Below, one piece after another: positions 11,728-20,055 of a DNA stretch of 40,620 nucleotides. The position numbers were made by a program, and so were the translations under genes. The stretch lies in the IMG/VR virus record IMGVR_UViG_3300042294_001322, positions 1 to 40,620 of that record; one strand, 5' to 3'. Numbering within the stretch: the first letter of the stretch is position 1; each line of letters opens with the position of its first letter. The notes under the pieces were generated by a model. It was not told the DNA's origin. It was given only the letters and a program-made list of their open reading frames with translations, and searched no databases. This DNA comes from a virus.

Positions 11728-12683
11728 TCGCCCAGCAACTTCTTGTACATATCTGTGCGAGTTGGTAGGTACCCGCTATACGTTCGCAGGCACTGGTCTA
11801 CGCGCCAGAGATTGTCTGGATTGTGCGTGGTCTTCAACTCGCCCTCCCTAATCTCCAGGTTGTACAACGCCCGCGCATTGTCCATGTGGTAGTCACGGCG
11901 GTCGCCGTCGCCACTGCCGTACTCTACACGAACGCCAAGCGCATCGCCAACTCGACTGGCTAGGTCATAGACCGTGATGTTCTCAGAGCAGACATTGAGG
12001 ATACCACGGACAGCTGGGCTAAGGGCGGCAAGGGCAATGCACCACGCCGCGTCGTCCACGTTGAGGATCGGACGCCGAGCATCCGACGCTGGTTTGATGA
12101 CGCCATTGTGGATGGCCTCCCAGACAAAGGCGTTGACCACAAGGTCGCGGCGCATATTGGGAGACTCACCCCAGAGCGTACCAAGGCGCAAGGACACCCA
12201 TGGGTGGTGCTCCTGCCCCAGCAGCCACGCATCCATCGCCGCCTTGGTGCGACCATAGGCAGAGAGCGGGTTGACTGGCGACAACTCCGTAGATGGTTGG
12301 GTTTCACCAGCTCCGTAGACGGATGCCGACGAGATGTAGATGAACTTGCCCGATGGGTTCTCGTGCCAGAACCGCTTCGCCTGGAGCATCGGCTGCTCAT
12401 AGTTAGACCACTGCGTGTCCAAGACATTGAGTTCGCCCAGTGGGTCGTTAGAGACAGCGGAGAGCCAGACGATCACATCGTAAGATCCGAGCGGGTCAAG
12501 GTCGACCAGCCGTGCATCCAGCCCGTTGCGCTCGCTATGCGGCACGTGCTCGCCCTTCAGCCCGTTGAGGGTCTCGGTGTACCAGTCCTCATCCAGCCCG
12601 TGAACGGTGACGCCGCCACGCTTGAGGTGCTTGACGACGAGTGGCCCTAGGTAGCCACGATGTCCAACGATTAGTGCCTTCAT
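11724..12683 (-). CDS. NAD-dependent sugar epimerase/dehydratase (extended SDR), 319 aa
   Basis: Rossmann start KALIVGHRGYLG (2-13, a variant of GxxGxxG), SSASVYG (118-124) with the catalytic Ser region and YGRTK (143-147) with Tyr-x3-Lys. This is the nucleotide-sugar epimerase/dehydratase group, acting on UDP-, GDP- or dTDP-hexoses. Substrate cannot be told. It is ATGA-coupled to the RmlD-like gene upstream, so the two probably act in sequence. Length is normal for the family. Confidence 0.82.
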   Translation of the reverse strand: MKALIVGHRGYLGPLVVKHLKRGGVTVHGLDEDWYTETLNGLKGEHVPHSERNGLDARLVDLDPLGSYDVIVWLSAVSNDPLGELNVLDTQWSNYEQPMLQAKRFWHENPSGKFIYISSASVYGAGETQPSTELSPVNPLSAYGRTKAAMDAWLLGQEHHPWVSLRLGTLWGESPNMRRDLVVNAFVWEAIHNGVIKPASDARRPILNVDDAAWCIALAALSPAVRGILNVCSENITVYDLASRVGDALGVRVEYGSGDGDRRDYHMDNARALYNLEIREGELKTTHNPDNLWRVDQCLRTYSGYLPTRTDMYKKLLGE

Positions 12684-13525
12684 CGTGTAATCCTTTCTTC
12701 AGCCAACTGGCCTCTGCAATATTCTTCCATAGCAATCATCCAATGTCGGAACGGGAGGAGCCTGCTGTTCACCAGCGCACCATGCTTCGGTCGCGTCTTG
12801 TCGTTGCGAGCGGAGCTGGTGACCTTCTGCTTATTCTTGCGGAACTTGCGAGCGATCTGGGCAAAGGCTGCCCAGTCCGTCCTGCCGCTGGACACTAGGT
12901 GGTAGATGCCGTCGTGCTTCTCGTCGATTGCCAGATCCACCATCGTGCCAACCACATCGGGCAGGTACGTTGGGTTGAAGAACTGGTCATTCGGTAGGTC
13001 TAGTGTGTTTGGACTCATGATCGCAAAGTCAGCGAAGTGCGGCTTGAACGGCGACGGATACAGCCCCCATGGGCTGCTGATCCGCGCCACGACACCGTTG
13101 TTGGCAAGCACCATCTGCTCGCCCTTCAACTTGGTGGTGCCGTAGATGCTGAGTGCGCCCTTGCTCTCGGTGTCTTCCGTGAGTGGGCGGCTCTCTTCGT
13201 TGCGGTCAAACACATAGTCGGTGCTGATGTACACCTGACGGACGTGCTGGCCAATGATCGTTGGCAACACGACGTTCGCCGTGACCGCCGACCCTGGATC
13301 TTTCTCGCAGGCGGCGATGTCCCGCTGCGCTGCACAGTTGATGACACTCGTCACCTTGTGCTCCCTAAGCAAGTCAGGTAGGGTTGCTTCCGTGTACAAA
13401 ACAGAAACGCCCGACTCGCCAATAGGCGCAGCCGAGCGTGAGAAGACAATATGTGGCAGCGCCCGACGGCGCAGCTCTGCAAGAACGTGTTGGGCTACTT
13501 GCCCAGTGCCTACGACCCCTATCAT
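12680..13525 (-). CDS. RmlD-like dTDP-4-keto-sugar reductase, 281 aa
   Basis: Extended SDR with MIGVVGTGQVAQ at the N-terminus, INCAAQRDIAACE (62-74), STDYVFD (101-107, a hallmark of RmlD) and YGTTKLKGE (128-136). RmlD reduces dTDP-4-keto-rhamnose with NAD(P)H. Start ATG 13525 follows AAAGGGTCGAA. Length is normal. Together with the RmlC-like gene at 8539 it could finish a dTDP-deoxyhexose; the first two enzymes of that route are not in the genome. The sugar may decorate virion proteins, host surface or DNA. Confidence 0.8.
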   Translation of the reverse strand: MIGVVGTGQVAQHVLAELRRRALPHIVFSRSAAPIGESGVSVLYTEATLPDLLREHKVTSVINCAAQRDIAACEKDPGSAVTANVVLPTIIGQHVRQVYISTDYVFDRNEESRPLTEDTESKGALSIYGTTKLKGEQMVLANNGVVARISSPWGLYPSPFKPHFADFAIMSPNTLDLPNDQFFNPTYLPDVVGTMVDLAIDEKHDGIYHLVSSGRTDWAAFAQIARKFRKNKQKVTSSARNDKTRPKHGALVNSRLLPFRHWMIAMEEYCRGQLAEERITR

Positions 13526-13555
13526 TTCGACCCTTTCGTTACGGATTTATTGTGA

Positions 13556-14707
13556 TTACTTTACCACACTCTTAGGCTGGTAGCGTTTTCCACGCCATAC
13601 CAGTTCCGTCCCTGTCCATGATGCGAAGTCAGGCTGCCACTGGCCAGCCTCTTCTCCCCACAGTTCGATGACCGCAAAGCCAGCAGCCCAGCGGCTGACC
13701 TGATGCTGGGCAAGGTAGCCCAACTCCGTCCGTCGGCACATCATCCCCGTGGAGATGGCGGCGGTGCGACGCTGCTCAATGCCAGCGAAGCCACCGACGG
13801 TCTTGAACGCCACGCCCTGCGAGTGGTCGTGACCACCGACGACGGAGACACCAGCGGCGTCCACAATCGGCAAGATGCTTGCGCCACCGCCCGTGCTACG
13901 GGAGTAGGTCCCGTGCGTAGCGATGAGGTCTGGAGCAATCTGGTAGTACGAGCGGAAGTGCTCTGGACCAGCGTATGCCAAGCCATCGCTGAGGCACGGG
14001 ATGATGTCCAGTGCGTCAAGGCGGAGCAGGTTCGCCAGCGAGAGAATCTCTCGACCTTCGGAGTCGGTCATGCCAACCAACTCTGGCGCACGCTTCGCCA
14101 GCCACTTGGAGAGGCGAGCTTCGTGGTTGCCGTACAAGAAAAAGATCTGCGCCTCTGGCCCAGCCGATGCGCGGATCTCTGCGAGTCGTCGGTGCGCGTG
14201 GTTGAGTTCTTCCTGCACTGGCATCCCCAGACGTGGGTCTCGGTCATACGCCGACACAGCCGTGAGGTCTAGGATGTCACCTGTCAGCACGATGCGATCT
14301 GGTCGCTCTGCTGCCAAGAAGGTAAGGAAGGATGCATAGACCTCTGGGTCTTCGAAGGGGAACTGGAAGTCCCCCGCCGCCACAACCAGTTCGTTCGTGG
14401 TTTCCTCACGAGAGCCAATCCTTGGAATGTAGTCTAGTTGCACTGGCTCAACTGGTGTGATAAGATCCTCGACCTTGGGGGGGTAAGGGGGGGTATCTCT
14501 CTTAACCTGACCCCCTCTAAAAGACCGATCCCCCTCTAAAGAAGACCAGTCCCCCTCTGGGGAGGGGGTGTGGGGGAGGGGGTTGGACAACAGGAATCTT
14601 TGGTATCGCTTCTGCGCTTGATCTTTGGTGAGGCCGAGCTTTAATCCAATAATCGAGAACGGAAGCCCCATCTGCCGCATGGCATGGATATCTTGTTCTA
14701 GACTCAT
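13556..14707 (-). CDS. Metallophosphoesterase with N-terminal HTH-like region, 383 aa
   Basis: Calcineurin-like phosphoesterase motifs occur in order: GDFQF (112-116, Gln where DxH has His), GDILD (143-147), GNHE (193-196), THG (264-266) and GHDH (292-295). Residues 4-40 resemble a helix-turn-helix (QMGLPFSIIGLKLGLTKDQAQKRYQRF). A low-complexity Pro/Glu linker (43-90) joins the parts and is encoded by the G/C-tract repeats at 14477-14582. Possible substrates are nucleic-acid ends, cyclic nucleotides or phospho-sugars. The HTH plus phosphatase layout suggests a DNA-directed enzyme. SD GGGAG lies before ATG 14707. Confidence 0.78.
   Translation of the reverse strand: MSLEQDIHAMRQMGLPFSIIGLKLGLTKDQAQKRYQRFLLSNPLPHTPSPEGDWSSLEGDRSFRGGQVKRDTPPYPPKVEDLITPVEPVQLDYIPRIGSREETTNELVVAAGDFQFPFEDPEVYASFLTFLAAERPDRIVLTGDILDLTAVSAYDRDPRLGMPVQEELNHAHRRLAEIRASAGPEAQIFFLYGNHEARLSKWLAKRAPELVGMTDSEGREILSLANLLRLDALDIIPCLSDGLAYAGPEHFRSYYQIAPDLIATHGTYSRSTGGGASILPIVDAAGVSVVGGHDHSQGVAFKTVGGFAGIEQRRTAAISTGMMCRRTELGYLAQHQVSRWAAGFAVIELWGEEAGQWQPDFASWTGTELVWRGKRYQPKSVVK
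14477..14582. repeat. G/C-tract repeats in the phosphoesterase linker
   Basis: Two seven-G runs (14477-14483, 14487-14493), three imperfect repeats of a GACC..CCCCCTCT unit (about 14508-14557), and four G-tracts (14559-14582, G4-A-G5-TGT-G5-A-G5) that fit a G-quadruplex motif on the plus strand. They encode the linker between the HTH-like and catalytic parts. The composition resembles the G-runs in the control region (33-47, 111-133). Confidence 0.6.
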
Positions 14708-14717
14708 GTATACTCCC

Positions 14718-14735
14718 AGCCTACTGAAGTAGGCT
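14718..14735 (-). promoter_or_regulatory. Hairpin overlapping a stop codon
   Basis: A 7-bp perfect stem AGCCTAC/GTAGGCT with a 4-nt loop covers the last codons and stop of the upstream gene (14721) and ends just before the GGGAG ribosome site of the phosphoesterase gene. There is no T-run. It may tune translational coupling between the two genes rather than end transcription. Confidence 0.45.
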
Positions 14736-14957
14736 TACGATCAGGGTTGCTACCACGCCCACAGCGGACACGGCAATCCCTAACTTCCATTGTACACCAA
14801 GCGTGCGCTCCTTGTCGTTTTCCACAACGGCTGACGCCTTCGCCTGATCGACCTCCACGGTGCGAAGCCGCTCCTCGATGGTGTCCAGCTTTGCCGAGAG
14901 GTCGGTGCGGACGTTCTCAATGGCGGTTAGGATTGTGGTAAACTGGCTTCCTGTCAT
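14721..14957 (-). CDS. XhlA-like coiled-coil membrane protein, 78 aa
   Basis: Residues 10-50 form a coiled coil (IENVRTDLSAKLDTIEERLRTVEVDQ) and residues about 57-77 a C-terminal membrane helix (GIAVSAVGVVATLIVSLLQ). This is the layout of hemolysin XhlA and of many phage membrane-anchored coiled-coil proteins, some tied to lysis. It follows the last tail gene, with GGGGAGGAAA before ATG 14957, and is ATGA-coupled to it. It could be a second holin component or a membrane anchor. Confidence 0.6.
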   Translation of the reverse strand: MTGSQFTTILTAIENVRTDLSAKLDTIEERLRTVEVDQAKASAVVENDKERTLGVQWKLGIAVSAVGVVATLIVSLLQ

Positions 14958-17146
14958 TTTCCTCCCCTACTGTAGATTGATCTCGTTGGGATATTAGTAG
15001 CGGTAGTCGTTGTGGGCGTTGTGGTTCTTGGGGTACGCGATGTTGGCGAAGGCTTTCGGGAGCGCGGTACGGCAGTTCCGCCAAACGATGATGCACCTGG
15101 TGCTGATGGAGCGCCCGTATCTCCGCTATCTGGCGCTACGGATGAAAGGTTGTACGATGCAGCGAACGAGGAACCCTGAACGAGGTCCATCTCCAACCGC
15201 TCGTGACCGTCGCTTTCACCATACCATCGGTACCCAGCGATAACAAAGGGTTCGTTGATGTCTACCAAACCATGCTTAATCTGCACGTTAATGGAGTCAC
15301 CTACATCCCAACTGCTGTTTACATAAAGTCCGTCTACCGCAATCTTGAGGCCGACCTGCTTAGTGTTCTTAGGGACAACGGTTGAACTCAGGATGGAAGT
15401 ATTGGTGTTAGTCCGTAGTGTTCCGTATAGCTCAATCATTCGAGACGCTTCGTTGGTTGCGGACTGAGCGTTTATGAACCCGCCCTTTGCCACAATCATT
15501 GGGATTCGACCAAACTGAGCAATAGATGAAGAATTTGATGCCGTTGCCCCAATAATGCTTGCCCCAGTACCCTGGCCAGTAGAGCCAGAGAGATACCTTT
15601 CGGTAGGGATGACTGTCACGTCGTTCCTAACTTTTGCGTATCCAGGAGCATAAGTATATGACTTAATAGTTTCTGGGTATCTTAAGGCTGGTCCAGTAGT
15701 AATAGGGCTACTAGAAACGTTTAAACGAAGCTGGAATGTTCCGTCGTAGGAACTACCAGCGGCTGGCTTTGTGATTCCAAAAACGGCCTTGCCACCGTCG
15801 GTTCTTGCGCCCATCTCTATATCGCAAACATCACCGATGTGCTGCAAAGACGGCTCGCCCGCACTGTAGACGGTATGGGTCGTCGCAGTACTTCCGCTAT
15901 TGATGACCGACATAGTAGAATATCTGAGCCGACCACTTGTTGATCCAGTAGCGACATTGTTAAAAATTCTCTGTACGATGTCTACAATATTGTTAGTTCC
16001 TTGACCAAGGGTAACTTCTTGGGTAGATTTTGCTTTTGATCCAGCAGATACGAACCACTTATTGATACTCGTGCTGTAGGCAGCGTAGATTCCAGCGTAT
16101 AGATCTAAGTTGTACGTCAAGCCGTTTCTAAATGCGTACACGGTCTGTGTGCCAGACTTGCTCGCAGATCCAGTTGGGGTTTCAATAAGCGCAGAAGCAA
16201 CCGTTGCCGATGCAGCACCCTGTGCGACAAGCGCAGCATAAAGTTTTTCTCGCGCCGAAAATGGCAATACGTCGACTACTCGATTCTGAGCCTTAAATCG
16301 ATTGACACCAGAAGACGTGTCGGCGTTGATGTTGAATTCTGCAATTCTTCCAGTTGCCCCAATTGCAGGGTCTCCAAGGTCTTGTGCCGCTGGCGGGGAG
16401 GCGAATATTGCGACTCGCATTCTTGGGGTATTGGGCCATCCGCCAGTGAACGTAAGTCCGCCAATGGTTCCAGTAAAGCCACCAGAGAGCGTTGTTGCGC
16501 CTGTCCAGGCTAAACTATATGTCAACTGCAAATATGGGGTTTCAACCGACGCCGTATATGTAGATGTGCCAGAGGAAACGCTAACGGTTTTAGTGGTGTT
16601 TGCAACCGCAGAAACCTCTGCCGAAGAAACAGTCATTGAATCAGTGACATCAAATCCGACCCTACCGTTAACGTCGTAGGATGACCCGAAAACTTGGTCG
16701 GTACCCTCAACACCGTCAGTCGAGTTAAAGATCGTTGTTTTTTGAACCGTGGCAAGGTTTGGGTTGATCGGGCTAACGGTTTCAAATGTAATCTGGCTTA
16801 GTGGAGTCGTTACCTGATTCATCACTGCCTTGTAGTCAATGCCAGCAAAGACAGTTTCATACTCCGTAGCGTTAAAGTCGTTAATCACGCCTGCGCCAAC
16901 GAACTCCCATCGTGGTGTGGCAATGCTGTCGTTCCATCGAGCAATCTCATAGTGGCGCTCAAGGGGAACAAACTCGGAAATCTGCGGGTGGTCGTTCTTC
17001 AGTGTCCAGAACGCAGACCCAACATCGTTTGCATTCTCTTCTACGCCAATGTCAGAGGCATCGTAGACAACTGCCTTCTGCGTTCCGCGCCAGCCGCTGA
17101 TTGAAAAGTCCCAGATCGTAAGGCGGAACTTCTTCTGATCGCTCAC
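14954..17146 (-). CDS. Tail tip/baseplate-like protein, Gp37-like, 730 aa
   Basis: The N-terminal 130 residues (FRLTIWDFSISGWRG, then HYEIARWNDS, WEFVGAGVINDFNATEYETVFAGIDYKAVM) resemble the siphovirus ReqiPepy6 Gp37-like and related hub-like tail proteins that follow the distal tail protein. The middle and C-terminus are Ser/Thr/Ala-rich beta regions, and the last 40 residues are a disordered Pro/Thr/Ser tail. It probably forms the tail tip or hub facing the host. GTG 17146 (GTGA overlap, GAGG seven bases upstream) is preferred over GTG 17152. Confidence 0.62.
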   Translation of the reverse strand: MSDQKKFRLTIWDFSISGWRGTQKAVVYDASDIGVEENANDVGSAFWTLKNDHPQISEFVPLERHYEIARWNDSIATPRWEFVGAGVINDFNATEYETVFAGIDYKAVMNQVTTPLSQITFETVSPINPNLATVQKTTIFNSTDGVEGTDQVFGSSYDVNGRVGFDVTDSMTVSSAEVSAVANTTKTVSVSSGTSTYTASVETPYLQLTYSLAWTGATTLSGGFTGTIGGLTFTGGWPNTPRMRVAIFASPPAAQDLGDPAIGATGRIAEFNINADTSSGVNRFKAQNRVVDVLPFSAREKLYAALVAQGAASATVASALIETPTGSASKSGTQTVYAFRNGLTYNLDLYAGIYAAYSTSINKWFVSAGSKAKSTQEVTLGQGTNNIVDIVQRIFNNVATGSTSGRLRYSTMSVINSGSTATTHTVYSAGEPSLQHIGDVCDIEMGARTDGGKAVFGITKPAAGSSYDGTFQLRLNVSSSPITTGPALRYPETIKSYTYAPGYAKVRNDVTVIPTERYLSGSTGQGTGASIIGATASNSSSIAQFGRIPMIVAKGGFINAQSATNEASRMIELYGTLRTNTNTSILSSTVVPKNTKQVGLKIAVDGLYVNSSWDVGDSINVQIKHGLVDINEPFVIAGYRWYGESDGHERLEMDLVQGSSFAASYNLSSVAPDSGDTGAPSAPGASSFGGTAVPRSRKPSPTSRTPRTTTPTTTTATNIPTRSIYSRGGK

Positions 17147-18039
17147 AGCCACGCCTCGTTGAAGCTGAATGTCCCAGTAACCGAGTCCATCGCTGAAACG
17201 GTAAGCACCGTTGCTCCAGCAAGGAGATAGGGCATACTGGTTGTTCCAGTGGTGACCAAGTCCATCCGCAGGGCAGTTCCAATCTTTACTGTCCGAGCGT
17301 CGGCATCAACCGTAATGGTTGAGGACGCTGGAAGTGTAATCACGCTTGTCCATGCGCTGGTGCTGATGGTCGCCGTTCGGCTGGCCGTCGCAGCATTCAC
17401 AAAGACAAAGGTCGGATACGCCACATAGTTGCCATTGTTCGTCAGCGTTGTTGTCGTTGCCGAAGATGAAGAAACGTTAATCGTCCCCGTGGTTGCCGTC
17501 TGTCTGGTCTTCCGTGGGTCTTTAGCCATCAGGGAGATAGCAGCCTTAGTGGAGATACCACGGTCGGTTGTCCGTGGAGTCACTAGGTCATTGTTCAAGT
17601 TATAGGTGGGGATGCTCGTTGGGCGAACCTTCATCCGCATATTGATGAATCCGCTGGTGTAGGCGGTGGTGTCCAGCGTTGCCTGATCGAAGTCCAACGA
17701 ACGGAACCCGTCATCGCTTGTGGCGAAGGACGGGTATGGTTGAAGCGACGAGTTGAGGGCGTTGAGCTTGTCGTAGAAATCCGCAGACGACGACCCGTAC
17801 ACCTGCACAATCATCTGAATCTGCCGCGTGCCGAGCAGGGCAATGTTGGCCTCTGCGCCGTCGCGTTGGGCGATAGAGTCCATGAAGCCGCTGACGCCAG
17901 CATTGGCGTAGGCAACGCTCTCAACTACATAGCCGCTGAATGGCGTACCAACCGTCGGTGCGGTCGTGATGCTGTTGAGATTGAGGTACGCTGAGGTCGC
18001 CGTACCAGTGGCGATCTTGATTTCCCTGTTGAAATCCAC
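17143..18039 (-). CDS. Distal-tail-like structural protein, 298 aa
   Basis: The order FNREIKIATG, SVAYANAGVSGFMDSIAQRDGAEA, IQMIVQVYGSS and a region around DFDQATLDTTAY fits the Dit/tail-component family: an N-terminal beta-barrel that caps the tail, followed here by a Ser/Thr-rich galectin-like C-terminus. It lies between the adaptor and the hub-like gene, the expected position for Dit. In the absence of tape-measure and tube genes it may form part of a short tail. GTG start with AAGGGAGG upstream. Confidence 0.6.
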   Translation of the reverse strand: MDFNREIKIATGTATSAYLNLNSITTAPTVGTPFSGYVVESVAYANAGVSGFMDSIAQRDGAEANIALLGTRQIQMIVQVYGSSSADFYDKLNALNSSLQPYPSFATSDDGFRSLDFDQATLDTTAYTSGFINMRMKVRPTSIPTYNLNNDLVTPRTTDRGISTKAAISLMAKDPRKTRQTATTGTINVSSSSATTTTLTNNGNYVAYPTFVFVNAATASRTATISTSAWTSVITLPASSTITVDADARTVKIGTALRMDLVTTGTTSMPYLLAGATVLTVSAMDSVTGTFSFNEAWL

Positions 18040-18041
18040 GA

Positions 18042-18686
18042 TCAGCCTCCCTTACGGAATCGTCGAATTCGGTTCTTCTCCTGGCGCCATCGCTGCTGGG
18101 CAGCAAGGGCAAGGTTGTTCATGCCGAGGGCAGAGATGTCGGACGAGCCAGACGAGACCTGCCACTGCTGGTACTGCGCTCGGTCAAAGGTAAGCATCGT
18201 GAGCGCCTCAGCCTCAACGTAGACCTTCACTGCGTTCTGGGCAGTAGTATCAAGGTTGGTGGCGGAAGTGGTCTGCGCAGTATTGATCTGCGTCCACGGA
18301 CCGTAGCCGACAATGTTTAACGTACCTTCTGAGACCGCAAGGACGTAGCGGGTTGGGAGATACAGGATTCCTCCATGCGTCTCCCAACCCGAATCGGGAC
18401 CATCGCCAGACGAGGGTCGAACCGTCTCACGATATTTCCCGCTGTCGTCGTAAACATCAACGCGCACTGGCCACGTCACCGTGGTGAGCGCAACGCTAAA
18501 TACCGAGCCGCTGATCGGCTGGGTGAAGGCGGTGGACTGGATGGTCTCGGACTGGTAGACGTCACCGATGGCATCAATGCCACGGTTGATCAGTTCACCG
18601 AGTTGGCCATCCGACCACGTGGTCCCGTTGGGGTCACGTAGGGAGAGCCGCAGCGAAGTGAGTAGGCTGGAAAATGTCGTGCTCAT
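18042..18686 (-). CDS. Head-tail adaptor-like protein, 214 aa
   Basis: Helical N-terminus (TFSSLLTSLRLSLRDPNGTTWSDGQLGELINRGIDAI) then a strand-rich middle and a helical, basic C-terminus (QQRWRQEKNRIRRFRKGG). This matches gp6-like connector/adaptor proteins that bind beneath the portal, in which the DxxG...W.D..L...IN..I pattern is usual. It could also be compared to the podovirus tail tubular protein A. ATGA-coupled to the glycosyltransferase gene upstream. Confidence 0.65.
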   Translation of the reverse strand: MSTTFSSLLTSLRLSLRDPNGTTWSDGQLGELINRGIDAIGDVYQSETIQSTAFTQPISGSVFSVALTTVTWPVRVDVYDDSGKYRETVRPSSGDGPDSGWETHGGILYLPTRYVLAVSEGTLNIVGYGPWTQINTAQTTSATNLDTTAQNAVKVYVEAEALTMLTFDRAQYQQWQVSSGSSDISALGMNNLALAAQQRWRQEKNRIRRFRKGG

Positions 18687-19915
18687 GCGATCTTGGCTCC
18701 TTTGCCTTTATTCTCGGCTGCCCATTTGAAGGCGTCAGCCCATTCCTTTGCTCGATCTTTGTAGTGATATTCCTTTAGCACACGCTCACGCGCCGCACCT
18801 GCGAGTTGTTCTCGCAGATCCTTGCTGCGTGTGAGCTTTTTCATTGCGTCGTACCATTCGCCGCGACCACGGGCAAGCAGCCCGTCCACACCCTCACGGA
18901 CCATCTGGTACGGACCATCCCCACGGAACCTCTCGCCGATGAAGGCAGCGCCCGTCAGGGCGTACTCAAGCCAGTGGAGTTCGGACTTGGCTTGATCAAA
19001 TTCATCGCCCATCAGTGGGGCAATGCCGATGTCTGGGTGGGTATTGGCAAGGGTCTCGCAGAACTTCTGGATACCCTCAACGTAGCCGTGCTGCTCCTGG
19101 AAGAACTGCGCTACAACTGATTCGGTTCCAGGGTTGGTCCCAACGAAGACGGTATGCAGTTCCTTGTTGAGGTCAGTCACCGCCTTGGCAGCGTAGCCAC
19201 CAGCGATCTTTCCGCGCGGACCTTCTGGGAACCCAGCGTAGTCTCGGAGTCGGGCGGTGCTTCCGTAGTAGACAACACGCGGCTTGTCCCCTGCTGGTCG
19301 CTCAACGGTTGGCTTGTACAACTCTGGGTCAATGGCGTTGCGGATGACACGGATGTTGTCATTGAACCGTGCGTAGCGCCGAGCGATGGTGTTGGTGGAG
19401 GTGGTGAGAAGATCGGCACGCTTTGCCATCTGCTCAATCATCTCGTACTCTGGGATCACATCTTTAATGTAGCCGTTCCACGGTCGAATGTTGAAGTGGT
19501 CATCGTCCGTTTCGTAGACGATTGCCTTGCCGTGGTTGGCATACTGGAAGGTGGGCCAGAGGAGCCGCGTAATGAGGTCGCGCTCTTTCCAGCCATGCTC
19601 ATGCTTCATTGCTTCTGCGTAGGAGAAGGTGACAAATGGACACGCTTCATCCTTGCAGGAGATCGTGGTGTTGTAATAGCGTCGGAAGACAACGACGTCT
19701 GCCCAGTCCACATCGGAAGTGTCAAAGTCCACAAGGCCCTTGGCCATTGCCTCTGGGAGGAGTAGTTTCTCCCCGCCCTCTTTGATCTTCATCCCGACCT
19801 TGTTCAGCCCGCGATATTCAACGCCGAGCTTCTTGAGTTCTTCGGTAAACTGGTGACCACGGAAGTAGGCACATGGCCCTTCCTCAACGTGTCCCCAAAC
19901 TAGGACTTTCAGCAT
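18683..19915 (-). CDS. GT-B (GT4-like) glycosyltransferase, 410 aa
   Basis: Two-lobed glycosyltransferase: N-terminal Rossmann lobe (LKVLVWGHVEEGPCAYFRG), a DTTS-like stretch ADLLTTSTNTIARRY followed by IRVIRNAIDPELYKP at the hinge, and a C-terminal lobe with SELHWLEYALTGAAFIGER, a typical donor-binding E-rich segment, and VREGVDGLLARG. It transfers a sugar from a nucleotide donor. It is inserted between capsid and adaptor genes, with its own promoter (19995-20023), so decoration of capsid or tail proteins is a reasonable guess; host-surface glycans or DNA are alternatives. SD AGAGGG. Confidence 0.75.
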   Translation of the reverse strand: MLKVLVWGHVEEGPCAYFRGHQFTEELKKLGVEYRGLNKVGMKIKEGGEKLLLPEAMAKGLVDFDTSDVDWADVVVFRRYYNTTISCKDEACPFVTFSYAEAMKHEHGWKERDLITRLLWPTFQYANHGKAIVYETDDDHFNIRPWNGYIKDVIPEYEMIEQMAKRADLLTTSTNTIARRYARFNDNIRVIRNAIDPELYKPTVERPAGDKPRVVYYGSTARLRDYAGFPEGPRGKIAGGYAAKAVTDLNKELHTVFVGTNPGTESVVAQFFQEQHGYVEGIQKFCETLANTHPDIGIAPLMGDEFDQAKSELHWLEYALTGAAFIGERFRGDGPYQMVREGVDGLLARGRGEWYDAMKKLTRSKDLREQLAGAARERVLKEYHYKDRAKEWADAFKWAAENKGKGAKIA

Positions 19916-19953
19916 ATTCGACCCTCTGGGGGTATCTAGGTACCACCCTGACC

Positions 19954-19997
19954 CTTTTCGAGGCTCCTAGCGCGTCTGGCGTGCCTCTACGTTGATT
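19954..19997 (-). repeat. Copy of a 44-bp element shared with the endolysin gene
   Basis: CTTTTCGAG (19954-19962), 18 bp, GTGCCTCTACGTTGATT (19981-19997). The same two blocks with exactly the same 18-bp gap lie at 33563-33606 inside the endolysin gene. Here the element begins within the -10 of the minus-strand promoter and forms the 5' leader before the glycosyltransferase gene. Confidence 0.65.
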
Positions 19998-20023
19998 CTA
20001 GCGGGACTCCCCCGCCCAGTCAA
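19995..20023 (-). promoter_or_regulatory. Leftward promoter after the capsid gene
   Basis: On the minus strand TTGACT (20023-20018), a 17-bp spacer and TAGAAT (20000-19995) give 5/6 and 5/6 matches with ideal spacing and a TAnnnT -10. The start near 19988 leaves a leader of about 70 nt before ATG 19915. The -35 lies inside the hairpin that follows the capsid gene. Confidence 0.65.
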
Positions 20024-20037
20024 AGACTGGACGGGGG
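20009..20037 (-). terminator. Hairpin after the capsid gene
   Basis: CCCCCG (20009-20014) pairs with CGGGGG (20032-20037) and CCAGTC (20016-20021) with GACTGG (20025-20030), with one C/A mismatch and an AAA loop. It begins 19 nt after the capsid stop. No T-run follows, so it may be an actinobacterial-type terminator, a 3'-end stabiliser for abundant capsid message, or both. Confidence 0.6.
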
Positions 20038-20055
20038 TATCGGCGTCCCAACCGA

